64,000 bases of DNA from Pseudofrankia inefficax. GTDB lineage: Bacteria; Actinomycetota; Actinomycetes; Frankiales; Frankiaceae. Location of the stretch: the NCBI RefSeq assembly GCF_000166135.1, contig NC_014666.1, positions 2,170,001-2,234,000 of the forward strand, in the 5' to 3' direction. The translations under genes were made by a program, and so were the position numbers. The notes below the pieces were generated by a model. That model was not told the origin of the DNA and ran no database searches. It saw only the letters and a program-made list of their open reading frames with translations. Shown one piece after another: positions 18,001 to 24,866 of the stretch. Positions within the stretch are counted from its first letter, which is position 1, and each line of letters begins with the position of its first letter.

Positions 18001-19303
18001 CCACCGTGGCCCGGTGCGCCGGCTCGCGACCTGCGCCGGGCCGCACTGGCTCGCGTCGGTCGGCCAGGACGGCACCGCGCGCCGCTGGGATCCGGCGGCC
18101 GGGCTGGCCGTCGCCTCCTACGACCTGGGCGCCACGGGCCCGGCCAGCGGCTGCGCGCTGTCCGCGGACGGTGCCTGGCTGGCCGCGACGGCGTCCGACG
18201 GGATGGTGCGGCTGTGGGAGACGGCGACGGGCGCCCGCCACCAGCTCGTCGGGCCGAGCGGCACGGCTGCCGTCTGCGCGTTGGCCGCCGACGGGACCTG
18301 GCTGGTCTCGGCCGGCCGGCACGGCGTGCTGCGGATCTGGGACGTGCGGGCCGCGGACGCCGACGTCGCCCCCGGTGGCAGGGACGAGGGGATGCGCGCC
18401 TGCGTCGCCAGCCACGACGGGAGCTGGATCGTCTCGGTGTCCGAGGACTCGACCGCGGTCCAGTGGGACGTGGCGACCGGCGAGCCAGGCGCGGCGCTGG
18501 TGGGGGAGCGGCTGAGCCCGAACCGTGGCAGCGCGGTCGCGCCCGACGACAGCTGGGTCGCCGTACCCGACCGCGACGGCGGGGTGCGGCTGTGGGAGCC
18601 GGCGACCGGGACCATCCGGGCGGTGCTGAGCGCGCCGAGCGAGGTGCGTGGCTACGCCGTGGGACCGGACGGCTCCTGGCTGGTGGGCGCCTGCCGGGAC
18701 GGCGTCGCGCGGATGTGGGACACCCAGAGCGGCGAGTGGCTCGCCTCGTTCGTCGCCCGTGACCGGAGCGGCCCGGCCACGGCGAGCGGGCTGGAACACG
18801 GCGAGCCGCCGGCGCCGGGCCAGCATGGCGTGGATTCCCACCGGGGGTGTGTGGTAGCGCCGGACGGCTCCTGGGTGGCCGTCGGCGGGGGTCAGCGCGA
18901 CATCCTGGTCTGGGACGTCGCGACCCTCGAGCCGCTGGCCGAGCTGTCCGGGCACACGAACGAGGTGCTGGGCCTCGCCGCCGCGCCCGACGGCCGGTTC
19001 ATGATCTCCGCCGGCTCCGACCACACGGTGCGGGTGTGGTGGACGGACGGCTGGCGGGCCGGGCCGGTTCTCGACGGGCACAGCCACACGGTCCGCGCCG
19101 CGGCGGTCAGCGCCGACGGGGCGTTCGTCGCGAGCGCGGGCGGCGACGGCTCCGTCCGGGTCTGGGAGACCACGGGCTGGCGGTGCGTCGCGCTGATGCG
19201 CTTCGACGGGGCGGCCCGCGACTGCGCCTGGCTGCCCGACGCCCGCGGCCTGGTCGTCGCGGCGTCCGGCGGGCTCTACCTGTACGACCTCGTCCTGGAC
19301 TGA
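15080..19303 (+). CDS. STAND NTPase: DUF4062 + NB-ARC + 14 WD40 repeats
   Basis: Large cytoplasmic signal-transduction NTPase, 1407 residues. Domains: DUF4062 sensor/effector-like region (about 20-120; RVFLSHTGEL, VGLIGFRYGS, LSYTELEFEAA); NB-ARC ATPase with Walker A GVGGFGKTT (~264-272) and Walker B RLLVVDDVW (~343-351); a winged-helix/helical region (~530-800); and a C-terminal WD40 region from ~803 to the end. I count 14 blades by their DGxxRxW-type strands, which fits two seven-bladed propellers. The GTG start is supported by the -10 box 6 nt upstream. STAND proteins sense a ligand with their repeats and oligomerise; relatives act in regulation or antiviral defence, and which applies here is unknown. 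No partner effector gene is adjacent. Confidence 0.93.
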   Translation: MLPDRWGSSPERWRVGERRRVFLSHTGELRQYPRDLSFVAAAERAVARAGDVAVDMAYFGAHDEPPADFCVAQVRASDVYVGLIGFRYGSPTREQPDLSYTELEFEAATEAGIPRLVFLLADDAVVPIQEFSDLAYGDRQRGFRDELRDAGIITTTFRSPADLETAVLDALVKLRDRQREQAETAVGPVDSLLRPGGATVLVVGVGGPDQAPGPAAAGTGARRPWMVPSRHGKVVARPELTEQVLSRLLEPRGPGGARPAVVLRGVGGFGKTTLAAEVCRRPEIADAFPGGVLWVTLGESVGGATLADKINDLSEALSGVRPALADPEQAGFRLGELLGSPPRLLVVDDVWVRGQLAPFLQGGPGCVRLVTTRMRDLPSDAALSDRIEVAAMAEAEAERMLTLDLAAPGSALAVRADRAGALSPPAARTEPADAGSVSADTPATVAGLLPLDRTRQLLDATGRWPVLLRLVNRALVRMVRDGVPPARAADRVLRRLDRRGPTAFDVTRLEDRNQAVEATLSASVGLLTGDELDRYLELAIFPEDVDIPRYVLEAYWGATGDLSPDEVDDLCQELADLSLVLAYRRHPPALLLQDVLRSYLRVRVGEERLRELHGVLCDALRTRLLGAAGAGGQRLDGEDLDDGLGPVPPDSAAAASPVEPGGAAAWWRLPDGAGYVWTHLTAHLAGAGRADEALALVRDLRWTAAKLGRPGLGLVALDADLALARELAPADRAPRALRRMLRQTAHLFGPTEPPDALDAVLLSRLDGLPALAEPLARFAATVTGPRLANRWSLPDQPHPGLVRVLPGHYHSWVDACAIAPAGDWLASASSDGTVRLWEADTGAARATLAGHGAAVRACAIAPNGRWLVSGSEDGTARIWAATGGPARLELRGHVGSVRGVAVAPTGDWLATCGDDGTVRHWDAATGDPGPMITLAQVVRDVAIAPDGQLLAAACEDGQIRLFTADGVAAGRLSGHRGPVRRLATCAGPHWLASVGQDGTARRWDPAAGLAVASYDLGATGPASGCALSADGAWLAATASDGMVRLWETATGARHQLVGPSGTAAVCALAADGTWLVSAGRHGVLRIWDVRAADADVAPGGRDEGMRACVASHDGSWIVSVSEDSTAVQWDVATGEPGAALVGERLSPNRGSAVAPDDSWVAVPDRDGGVRLWEPATGTIRAVLSAPSEVRGYAVGPDGSWLVGACRDGVARMWDTQSGEWLASFVARDRSGPATASGLEHGEPPAPGQHGVDSHRGCVVAPDGSWVAVGGGQRDILVWDVATLEPLAELSGHTNEVLGLAAAPDGRFMISAGSDHTVRVWWTDGWRAGPVLDGHSHTVRAAAVSADGAFVASAGGDGSVRVWETTGWRCVALMRFDGAARDCAWLPDARGLVVAASGGLYLYDLVLD

Positions 19304-19698
19304 TCGCCACCGCGGCCCGGGCTCGTGGTGAGCCGAGGCCCGCCGGCCTGGGCCCCGGCCGGCCGGGGCGGGAGGCTCAGCCCGAGCATGGCGACGCCGG
19401 CCGCCACCGCGACCACGAGCCAGGCCGTCCGGGCCGGGTCGGGCCCGAAGTCCGGCGGCGCGAACGCCGCCCCGGCGCCGGCCAGGACCGTGGTCCCGAG
19501 GGCCAGCGCGGAGGCGGCGTCCAGGTGGCCCGCCAACCGCCTCGGACGGGCCCAGCTGCCCCAGGGCCGCCCGGTGACGACGACGAGCAGCGCGACAGCG
19601 GCGACCGCGGCGGCCAGCCGGGGGGAGACGCCGTCGGCCGGAACCCAGCCGAGCCCGAGGTCGAGTCCCGCCAGTACCGCGAGCAGCCGTGCCCCCAT
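19276..19698 (-). CDS. Four-helix membrane protein, unknown
   Basis: Putative protein of 140 residues with four hydrophobic stretches (for example LAAAVAAVALLVVV and AWLVVAVAAGVAML) and a basic hydrophilic C-terminus. I do not recognise a family. Its 3' end overlaps the end of the convergent STAND gene by 28 nt. The ATG at 19698 is chosen because the hydrophobic region begins right after it; an ATG at 19740 would add 14 residues. No clear ribosome binding site. Codon use is normal for the window, but the support is only compositional. Confidence 0.5.
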   Translation of the reverse strand: MGARLLAVLAGLDLGLGWVPADGVSPRLAAAVAAVALLVVVTGRPWGSWARPRRLAGHLDAASALALGTTVLAGAGAAFAPPDFGPDPARTAWLVVAVAAGVAMLGLSLPPRPAGAQAGGPRLTTSPGRGGDQSRTRSYR

Positions 19699-19856
19699 CT
19701 GCGCCCAGGCCCGGCCACTGTGACCAATCCGACACCTCATGGGTCCTGATGTACCCGGCTTCCGGGTGAGCCGTACCGAGCCGGCAGGGTGAGGCCCATA
19801 GGACCCGCCCCAGGGGGTTCAGGCGCGCGGGGGTTCAGGCGCGCGGCTGGCCGGGC

Positions 19857-20009
19857 TCAGCCGTGCGGGTGGCGCTTGCGCTCGGCCAGCGTCATCGCGG
19901 TGAGCACGATGCCGAGCACGATGATCGAGCCGAAGGTGAGGATCGCCACGACCCAGGGGGCGAACCCGTCGCTGTGCGAGGCCGCCGACTCGGCGAGCAG
20001 TGTGACCAC
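19857..20009 (-). CDS. 50-residue single-pass membrane protein
   Basis: A very short gene with strong start evidence: GGAGGAAG lies 6 nt before a GTG at 20009. The product has a short N-terminus, one hydrophobic helix (WVVAILTFGSIIVLGIVLTA) and a basic C-terminus ERKRHPHG, so the tail should face the cytoplasm. Similar tiny membrane proteins with a His/Ser/Asp patch before the helix are common in actinobacteria; their function is unknown. It is divergent from the 70-residue protein gene at 20253. Confidence 0.75.
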   Translation of the reverse strand: MVTLLAESAASHSDGFAPWVVAILTFGSIIVLGIVLTAMTLAERKRHPHG

Positions 20010-20252
20010 GTGGATCTTCCTCCGGGGTGTTGGGGCCGGCGACGAACCTACGGTAGCCAATCGGTCGGTTCGGTGGCCTTCCAGCACCGATCTGCCGGTG
20101 ACCGGGCAGATCACGACAGTTCCCCTGGCCATCGGCCGGGGCTCGTGGGCCGGTGACCTGCCGGCCGGCGGCGTTCCTCGCGTGCCGATGGTCGATGTGG
20201 GTTGGATGGAGCAGGCGGCGGGTGGCCGCCGGTGGAGCGGAGGAGGCGCGCG

Positions 20253-20465
20253 GTGAGCTGGACCTGGCGGTACGAGGGTGACGACGGCGCTGTGGTCACG
20301 GTGGCGGGGGCGTCCGGTTCGGAGTCGTTCCCCAGCCAGGGGGACGCGGAGACCTGGATCGGTGAGGCCTGGTCGGAGCTGCTGGAGGGTGGCGTCACCC
20401 AGGTGACCCTGTGCGACGCGGGCAAGAAGATCTACGGCCCGATGAGCCTCCGCCCGACGACCTGA
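20253..20465 (+). CDS. 70-residue protein, unknown
   Basis: A small acidic, Trp-rich protein (VSWTWRYEGDDGAVV at the start; ETWIGEAWSELLEGG in the middle). GGAGGAGG precedes the GTG at 20253 by 6 nt, so translation is well supported. The pattern resembles short conserved actinobacterial hypothetical proteins, but I cannot name a family. Its TGA stop is formed inside the first unit of an 8-bp tandem repeat that follows. Confidence 0.75.
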   Translation: MSWTWRYEGDDGAVVTVAGASGSESFPSQGDAETWIGEAWSELLEGGVTQVTLCDAGKKIYGPMSLRPTT

Positions 20466-20524
20466 CGACCTGACGACCTGACGACCTGACGACCTGACGA
20501 CCTGACGACCTGACGACCTGACGG
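20462..20524. repeat. 8-bp tandem repeat (CTGACGAC)n
   Basis: Seven perfect copies of CTGACGAC run from 20462 to 20517 and an eighth, partial copy (CTGACGG) ends at 20524. The first copy supplies the stop codon of the 70-residue protein, so copy-number changes would not alter it. No known function. Confidence 0.9.
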
Positions 20525-20560
20525 CTGGCGCGCGGGAGCCGGGGTGCTCCGGCGGCCTCG

Positions 20561-20631
20561 GCTAACAAAGTTAGCCAGACCCCTTGACGAAGCTAACGGC
20601 GTTAGCCCACAGTATGGCTAACGCTGTTAGC
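20561..20631 (+). promoter_or_regulatory. Three TetR-type operator palindromes and promoter
   Basis: GCTAAC-nnn-GTTAGC occurs three times: 20561-20575 (centre AAA), 20592-20606 (GGC) and 20617-20631 (GCT). A -35-like TTGACG lies at 20584-20589, so the middle site falls in the promoter spacer and the third covers the -10/start region. The array precedes the nitroreductase-tetR pair, so the TetR protein encoded by the second gene is the likely ligand-responsive autorepressor. Confidence 0.85.
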
Positions 20632-20651
20632 AACCACCGAGGGAGCCCACC

Positions 20652-21146
20652 ATGAGCGACACCGCCGCCACCTCGCCCACGCCCGAGCCGGCCGAGGCGC
20701 CGCACTACCGGAAGCCGGGCGTCTTCACCCGGAAGGTCTTCAACCAGCTGGTGGCCCTCGCCACCCGCGCCGGCATCAGCGTCCTCGGCAGCCGGGTGCT
20801 GGAGGTGCGCGGCCGGGTCAGCGGGGAGCCCCGGCGCACCCCGGTCAACCTGCTGACGCTGGACGGCCGCGAGTACCTGGTCTCGCCGCGCGGCCACTCC
20901 CAGTGGGTGCGCAACGCGCGGGCCGCCGGCGGCGAGCTGGACCTGCTGCTCGGCCGCTCGCGCTCGCACTACCGGGCCACCGAGCTGGCCGACGACGTGA
21001 AGGTCCCGGTGCTGCGGGCCTACCTGCGGCGCTGGAAGGCGGAGGTAGGCGTGTTCTTCGACGGCGTAGGCCCGGACTCGACGGACGAGGAGCTCGCCGC
21101 GATCGCCCCGCGTCACCCGGCCTTCGTCCTCGAGAAGATCGGGTGA
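20652..21146 (+). CDS. F420-dependent nitroreductase family protein (Ddn/DUF385-like)
   Basis: Protein of 164 residues of the split-barrel nitroreductase/quinone reductase family, which uses coenzyme F420. Typical parts: LEVRGRVSGEPRRTPVNLL (the RxSG.. RTP pattern), a DGREYLVSPRGHSQWVRNARA stretch that binds the cofactor in relatives, and a C-terminal helical region. AGGGAG precedes the ATG. It overlaps the tetR gene by GTGA and is controlled by the three-operator promoter upstream, so it is probably induced by a small, maybe toxic, molecule. The substrate is unknown. Confidence 0.85.
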   Translation: MSDTAATSPTPEPAEAPHYRKPGVFTRKVFNQLVALATRAGISVLGSRVLEVRGRVSGEPRRTPVNLLTLDGREYLVSPRGHSQWVRNARAAGGELDLLLGRSRSHYRATELADDVKVPVLRAYLRRWKAEVGVFFDGVGPDSTDEELAAIAPRHPAFVLEKIG

Positions 21147-21721
21147 CCGGGCCGCAGCCGGCGTCCCTGCCGCTGCCGCGGCTCGCGGCGCGGCCGGCGC
21201 CGCCCGCCCAGTCCGCGCGGGTCCGGGAGATCCTGGCCGCCGGGCGGGCTCTGCTCGCGGCCGAGGGCGCGGAGGCGCTCACGATGCGCCGCGTCGGCGA
21301 CCAGGTGGGCATCCGGGCGGCGTCGCTGTACAAGCACCTGCCCGGGAAGCCGGCGCTGGAGGCCGCGCTCGTCGACGCGGCGCTGTTCGAGACCGGCGAC
21401 GCGCTGCACGCCGTCGTCGACGCGGCCGCGGCGGGCACCGTCGTGGGCGCGCTGCTGGCCGAGTACCGGCGGGTCGCGCTGGGCGACGCCAACCTCTACC
21501 GGCTGGCGACGTCGGGCCGGATCGACCGCGGCCTGCTCACGGCAGGACTCGACGAGTGGTCCGGCGAGCCGTTCTACCGCGCCACCGGCGAGCCGCACGT
21601 CGCCCAGGCGCTGTTCGCCGCGTCCCACGGCGCGGTGATCCTGGAGATGGACCGGGCCTACTCGGACACGTCCGACCTCGACGCCACCTGGCAGGCCCTG
21701 GCGGCGGCGTTTACCCGGTGA
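21143..21721 (+). CDS. TetR family regulator
   Basis: Repressor of 192 residues. The N-terminal helix-turn-helix is clear: EALTMRRVGDQVGIRAASLY then KHLPGKPALEAAL at about residues 47-80. The C-terminal ligand domain resembles the TetR_C-type (WHG) group. The GTG start at 21143 overlaps the nitroreductase stop by GTGA; longer frames upstream would run through the nitroreductase gene in another phase and are rejected. It is expected to bind the GCTAACnnnGTTAGC palindromes upstream of the operon. Confidence 0.88.
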   Translation: MTGPQPASLPLPRLAARPAPPAQSARVREILAAGRALLAAEGAEALTMRRVGDQVGIRAASLYKHLPGKPALEAALVDAALFETGDALHAVVDAAAAGTVVGALLAEYRRVALGDANLYRLATSGRIDRGLLTAGLDEWSGEPFYRATGEPHVAQALFAASHGAVILEMDRAYSDTSDLDATWQALAAAFTR

Positions 21722-21767
21722 CCCCACGCGGCGCGGGGGCACCGGGTGAACGCCCGGGCCGGTGCGC

Positions 21768-22730
21768 CTACCGCTCGACGACGGCGCCGAGGGCGTCGTC
21801 GACGCGGGCCAGGATCTCGGGGGAGAGGGTGACGCCGGCCGCCTCGACGTTCTCGCGGACCTGCTCGGGCCGCGTCGCCCCGATGATCGCGGACGCGACG
21901 TTGTCGTTCTGCAGCACCCAGGCGACCGCCAGCTGGGCCAGCGAGAGGCCCGCGTCGGCGGCGATCGGCTTCAGGTTCTGGACGCCGGTCAGCACGTCGT
22001 CGCGCAGCCACCGCCCGATGAACGTCGCGCCGGTCGCGCCGGTGGCCCTGCTGCCTGGCGGCGGCGGCTGGCCCGGCAGGTACTTGCCGGTCAGCACCCC
22101 CTGCAGGATCGGCGACCAGACGATCTGCGAGATGCCCGACTTCGCCGAGGTCGGCACGACGTCCGCCTCGATCGTGCGAACCAGCATGTTGTACTGCGGC
22201 TGGTTGGAGATGATCCGGTCCAGGCCCAGCTCGCCGGCCAGCCGCACCGCGTCGGCGATCTGGTCGGCGGACCATTCGGAGACGCCGACGTAGAGCGTCT
22301 TCCCGGCCCGGACCAGGTCGTCGAACGCCCGCAGCGTCTCCTCCAGCGGCACCGTCGGGTCGTAGCGGTGCGCCTGGTAGAGGTCGACGTAGTCGGTCCG
22401 CAGCCGCTTCAGCGACGCGTTCATCGACTCGATGATGTGCTTGCGACCGAGTCCCTTGTCGTTCTGGCCAGGGCCGGTCGGCCAGAAGACCTTGGTCGCG
22501 AGCTCGTAGGACTCGCGCCGGACGCCGGCGAGCGCCTCGCCGAGCACGCTCTCCGCCCGCCCGCCGGCGTACACGTCGGCGGTGTCGAAGGTGGTGATTC
22601 CCGCGTCGAACGCGGCCCGTACACAGGCGGTCGCCTGCTCGGCCTCGATCTGGTCACCATGGGTGATCCAGTTCCCGTACGAGATCTGGCTGACAGTCAG
22701 GCCGCTCTGCCCAAGGCGTCGATATTCCAC
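21768..22730 (-). CDS. Aldo/keto reductase
   Basis: NADPH-dependent TIM-barrel oxidoreductase, 320 residues, of the Kv-beta/YghZ-like AKR group. The catalytic tetrad is visible: Asp49 and Tyr54 in FDTADVYAGG, Lys in LATKVFW and His in LYQAHRYDP. A cofactor-binding IIGATRPEQVRENVEA stretch lies near the C-terminus. The GTG at 22730 has a TAGGGT -10 box 6 nt upstream and no ribosome binding site, so it is probably leaderless. It is a stand-alone gene; the substrate is unknown. Confidence 0.9.
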   Translation of the reverse strand: MEYRRLGQSGLTVSQISYGNWITHGDQIEAEQATACVRAAFDAGITTFDTADVYAGGRAESVLGEALAGVRRESYELATKVFWPTGPGQNDKGLGRKHIIESMNASLKRLRTDYVDLYQAHRYDPTVPLEETLRAFDDLVRAGKTLYVGVSEWSADQIADAVRLAGELGLDRIISNQPQYNMLVRTIEADVVPTSAKSGISQIVWSPILQGVLTGKYLPGQPPPPGSRATGATGATFIGRWLRDDVLTGVQNLKPIAADAGLSLAQLAVAWVLQNDNVASAIIGATRPEQVRENVEAAGVTLSPEILARVDDALGAVVER

Positions 22731-22736
22731 AGTCCA

Positions 22737-22742
22737 ACCCTA
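22737..22742 (-). promoter_or_regulatory. -10 box TAGGGT for leaderless aldo/keto reductase gene
   Basis: TAGGGT on the minus strand lies 6 nt before the GTG start at 22730. Confidence 0.55.
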
Positions 22743-22779
22743 TGGCCCGGTTGCCACGCTTCAACCGAGCAGCGCGGCC

Positions 22780-22835
22780 GGGTCCTACGCCGTGGCCGTG
22801 GCTTCCGCCCGTCCGGCAGCCATGACGTAGGACCC
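22780..22835 (-). terminator. Inverted repeat after the nadA-DUF3043 operon
   Basis: GGGTCCTACG (22780-22789) pairs with CGTAGGACCC (22826-22835), with a 36-nt loop. It starts 8 nt past the DUF3043 stop. The long loop makes it a moderate candidate. Confidence 0.4.
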
Positions 22836-22843
22836 GAGAGCGG

Positions 22844-23455
22844 TCAGCCGGAGCGGGGCGAGACCCGGGCCTTGGGCATGCGGAACCGGCGCGGGGCGAT
22901 CGCCCGGCGCACGGCGTACATCTTCACCTTGACCTGCGAGCCCGGGTACGCCTCGGCGACGGCCCGGGCGACCTTCTGCGACAGGTAGAAGCTGTCGGCG
23001 ATCATCGCGAAAAGGCCGAGCAGCATCACGTAGAGCACGACCTTGTGCGCCGCCGCGCTCGGGAAGAAGCTCCCGAGGTAGAAGACGACGATCACGACGA
23101 GGAACACCGGGCCGACGTTGTAGCGGCTGTCGACGATGTCGCGGGCGAGTACCCGCTCCGGCACCCGCTCACCGGGCGGCATCTTCGACAGGTCGCCCGC
23201 GCGCATCGCCGCGCGCTGCTCCTGGACGAGAGTGCGGCGCGCCGAGCGGTCGCGGGCGCGGGCCTCCTTGGTCGTCGCCGGCGCCCCGAAGGTGCCGGTC
23301 GAACGGGTGGCCCGGGCCTGCGAGCGCTTCGGCGTCGGCCGGCCCTTCTTGGCTGTCGTGCGACCGTCGGCGCCGACGGGCTCGTCGACAACGTCGGGCT
23401 CGGTCGGTTCCGGCTCGACGTCGCGCGACCGCTTCTTGAGGTTGATCGAGGGCAT
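22844..23455 (-). CDS. DUF3043 membrane protein
   Basis: Protein of 203 residues of the actinobacterial DUF3043 family. The first ~85 residues are charged and basic (KKRSRDVEPEPTEPD, KKGRPTPKRSQARATR). A conserved stretch MRAGDLSKMPPGERVPERVL leads into two hydrophobic helices (VGPVFLVVIVVFYLGSFF and a second at VVLYVMLLGLFAMIA). The ending is basic (RRFRMPKARVSPRSG). The ATG at 23455 overlaps the nadA stop (TAATG), so it is translated with nadA. Function unknown; the pairing with nadA is from position only. Confidence 0.85.
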   Translation of the reverse strand: MPSINLKKRSRDVEPEPTEPDVVDEPVGADGRTTAKKGRPTPKRSQARATRSTGTFGAPATTKEARARDRSARRTLVQEQRAAMRAGDLSKMPPGERVPERVLARDIVDSRYNVGPVFLVVIVVFYLGSFFPSAAAHKVVLYVMLLGLFAMIADSFYLSQKVARAVAEAYPGSQVKVKMYAVRRAIAPRRFRMPKARVSPRSG

Positions 23456-24645
23456 TAGGGGAGCGCCAACATCTGGTCGAGAGCCTTTCGGGCGTAGTGA
23501 GCCACGTCCGGCGCGACCGTGATCCGGTTGACCGGCTCGCCGCGGACGAGGGACTCCAGCGCCCACACGAGGTGTGGCATGTCGATGCGGTTCATAGTGG
23601 AGCAGAAGCACACCGTCCGGTCCAGGAAGACGATGTTCTTGTCCGGATGACGGTTCGCGAGCCGCTGCACGAGGTTGAGCTCGGTGCCGATCGCGAACGC
23701 CGAGCCGGCCGGGGCCGCGTCCACCACCTTGATGATGTACTCCGTCGACCCGACCAGGTCGGCGGCGGTGACCACCTCCCGCTTGCACTCGGGGTGCACC
23801 AGGACAGTTACCCCGGGTACGCGGCCCCGCACCTCGTCGACGCACTCCCGGCTGAACCGGCCGTGCACCGAGCAGTGCCCCTTCCAGAGGATCATCTTCG
23901 CGTCGCGCAGCTGGTCGACCGTGAGGCCGCCGTTCCTGCGACGCGGGTCGTAGACGACGCAGTCGGCCTCGGTCATGCCCAGCTCGCCGATCGCGGTGTT
24001 GCGGCCCAGGTGCTGGTCGGGCAGGAACAGCACCCGCTCGCCGCGGCGCTCCGGCCCGAACGCCCAGTTCAGGGCCTGCTGGGCGTTGGACGACGTGCAG
24101 ACCGTGCCGTCGTGGCGGCCGGTGAACGCCTTGATCGCGGCCGAGGAGTTCATGTAGGTGACCGGCACCGTGCCCTCGGCGACCCCGGCCTCCAGCAGGT
24201 CGTCCCAGGCCTGCTCGACCTGCTCGGCGCTGGCCATGTCGGCCATCGAGCAGCCGGCCGCCAGGTCCGGCAGCACCACGTGCTGGGTCGCCGTGGTGAG
24301 GATGTCGGCGCTCTCGGCCATGAAGTGCACGCCGCAGAAGACGATGTGCTCGGCCTGGGGGCGGGCGGCTGCCTGCTGGGCGAGCTTGAACGAGTCGCCG
24401 GTCACATCCGCGAACGCGATCACGTCGTCGCGCTGGTAGTGGTGACCGAGGATGAAGACCTTGTCACCCAGAGCCGCCTTCGCCGCCGCGGCCCGCCCGG
24501 CGAGCTCGGGATCGGCGGCGGCAGGAAGCGCGCCGGGGCAGTCGACGCCACGCTCGCTGTCCGCGTCGGTGCCCTGGCCGAGCAGCAACAGCGCCAGCGG
24601 CGACGGCGTCACGCCGATCCGCTCCAGCGTGGGGTTGGTTGTCAT
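23455..24645 (-). CDS. nadA: Quinolinate synthase A
   Basis: Fe4S4 enzyme of de novo NAD synthesis that condenses iminoaspartate with dihydroxyacetone phosphate; 396 residues. Cluster cysteines are visible in HIVFCGVHFMAESAD, LWKGHCSVHGRF region and VCFCSTMNRIDMPHL. The LGHHYQRDDV substrate motif is near residue 66. It is the first gene of a two-gene operon with DUF3043. nadB and nadC, which often follow nadA, are not in the window. A pair of 26-nt direct repeats lies 40-91 nt upstream and may be an operator. Confidence 0.95.
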   Translation of the reverse strand: MTTNPTLERIGVTPSPLALLLLGQGTDADSERGVDCPGALPAAADPELAGRAAAAKAALGDKVFILGHHYQRDDVIAFADVTGDSFKLAQQAAARPQAEHIVFCGVHFMAESADILTTATQHVVLPDLAAGCSMADMASAEQVEQAWDDLLEAGVAEGTVPVTYMNSSAAIKAFTGRHDGTVCTSSNAQQALNWAFGPERRGERVLFLPDQHLGRNTAIGELGMTEADCVVYDPRRRNGGLTVDQLRDAKMILWKGHCSVHGRFSRECVDEVRGRVPGVTVLVHPECKREVVTAADLVGSTEYIIKVVDAAPAGSAFAIGTELNLVQRLANRHPDKNIVFLDRTVCFCSTMNRIDMPHLVWALESLVRGEPVNRITVAPDVAHYARKALDQMLALP

Positions 24646-24684
24646 GGAAGCCCCCTCGGTCGACCGGCGCGAACCAGGCGTCGG

Positions 24685-24736
24685 CTCACATATGGTCGTC
24701 GAGACTTTAACTCACGAATGGTCGGCGAGACACTAA
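24685..24736 (-). promoter_or_regulatory. 26-nt direct repeats upstream of nadA
   Basis: Two adjacent copies (24685-24710 and 24711-24736) share CTCAC, ATGGTCG, CGAGAC and TAA in register: 21 of 26 positions match. They lie 40-91 nt before the nadA start. Placement suggests a regulator-binding site for NAD synthesis; no regulator is identified. Confidence 0.5.
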
Positions 24737-24866
24737 CTACCGCTTCGCGGTCCATGCGTGGTTCGTCTCACAGTCACGGTGGCGACACATGGCGGACGTC
24801 TCGGGGCGCGCCGGGGCCTCGCGCGGCGCGCCCCGCCGGGATGGTTCAGGGGCCTGCCGAGGTGCT

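Noticed and set aside
19276-19303. Frameshift or truncation at the end of the STAND gene, suggested by overlap with a convergent frame
   Set aside because: The last WD40 blade ends naturally (LYLYDLVLD) just before the stop, so the gene looks complete; the 28-nt overlap is an ordinary convergent overlap.
15020-19735. Very long open frame (1571 codons) on the minus strand opposite the STAND gene
   Set aside because: The translation is low-complexity Arg/Gly/Pro/Ala sequence, with no domains. It is a GC-driven antisense frame of the real WD40 gene.
20462-20524. Possible CRISPR array
   Set aside because: The units are 8 bp and contiguous, with no spacers and no cas genes nearby; it is a simple tandem repeat.
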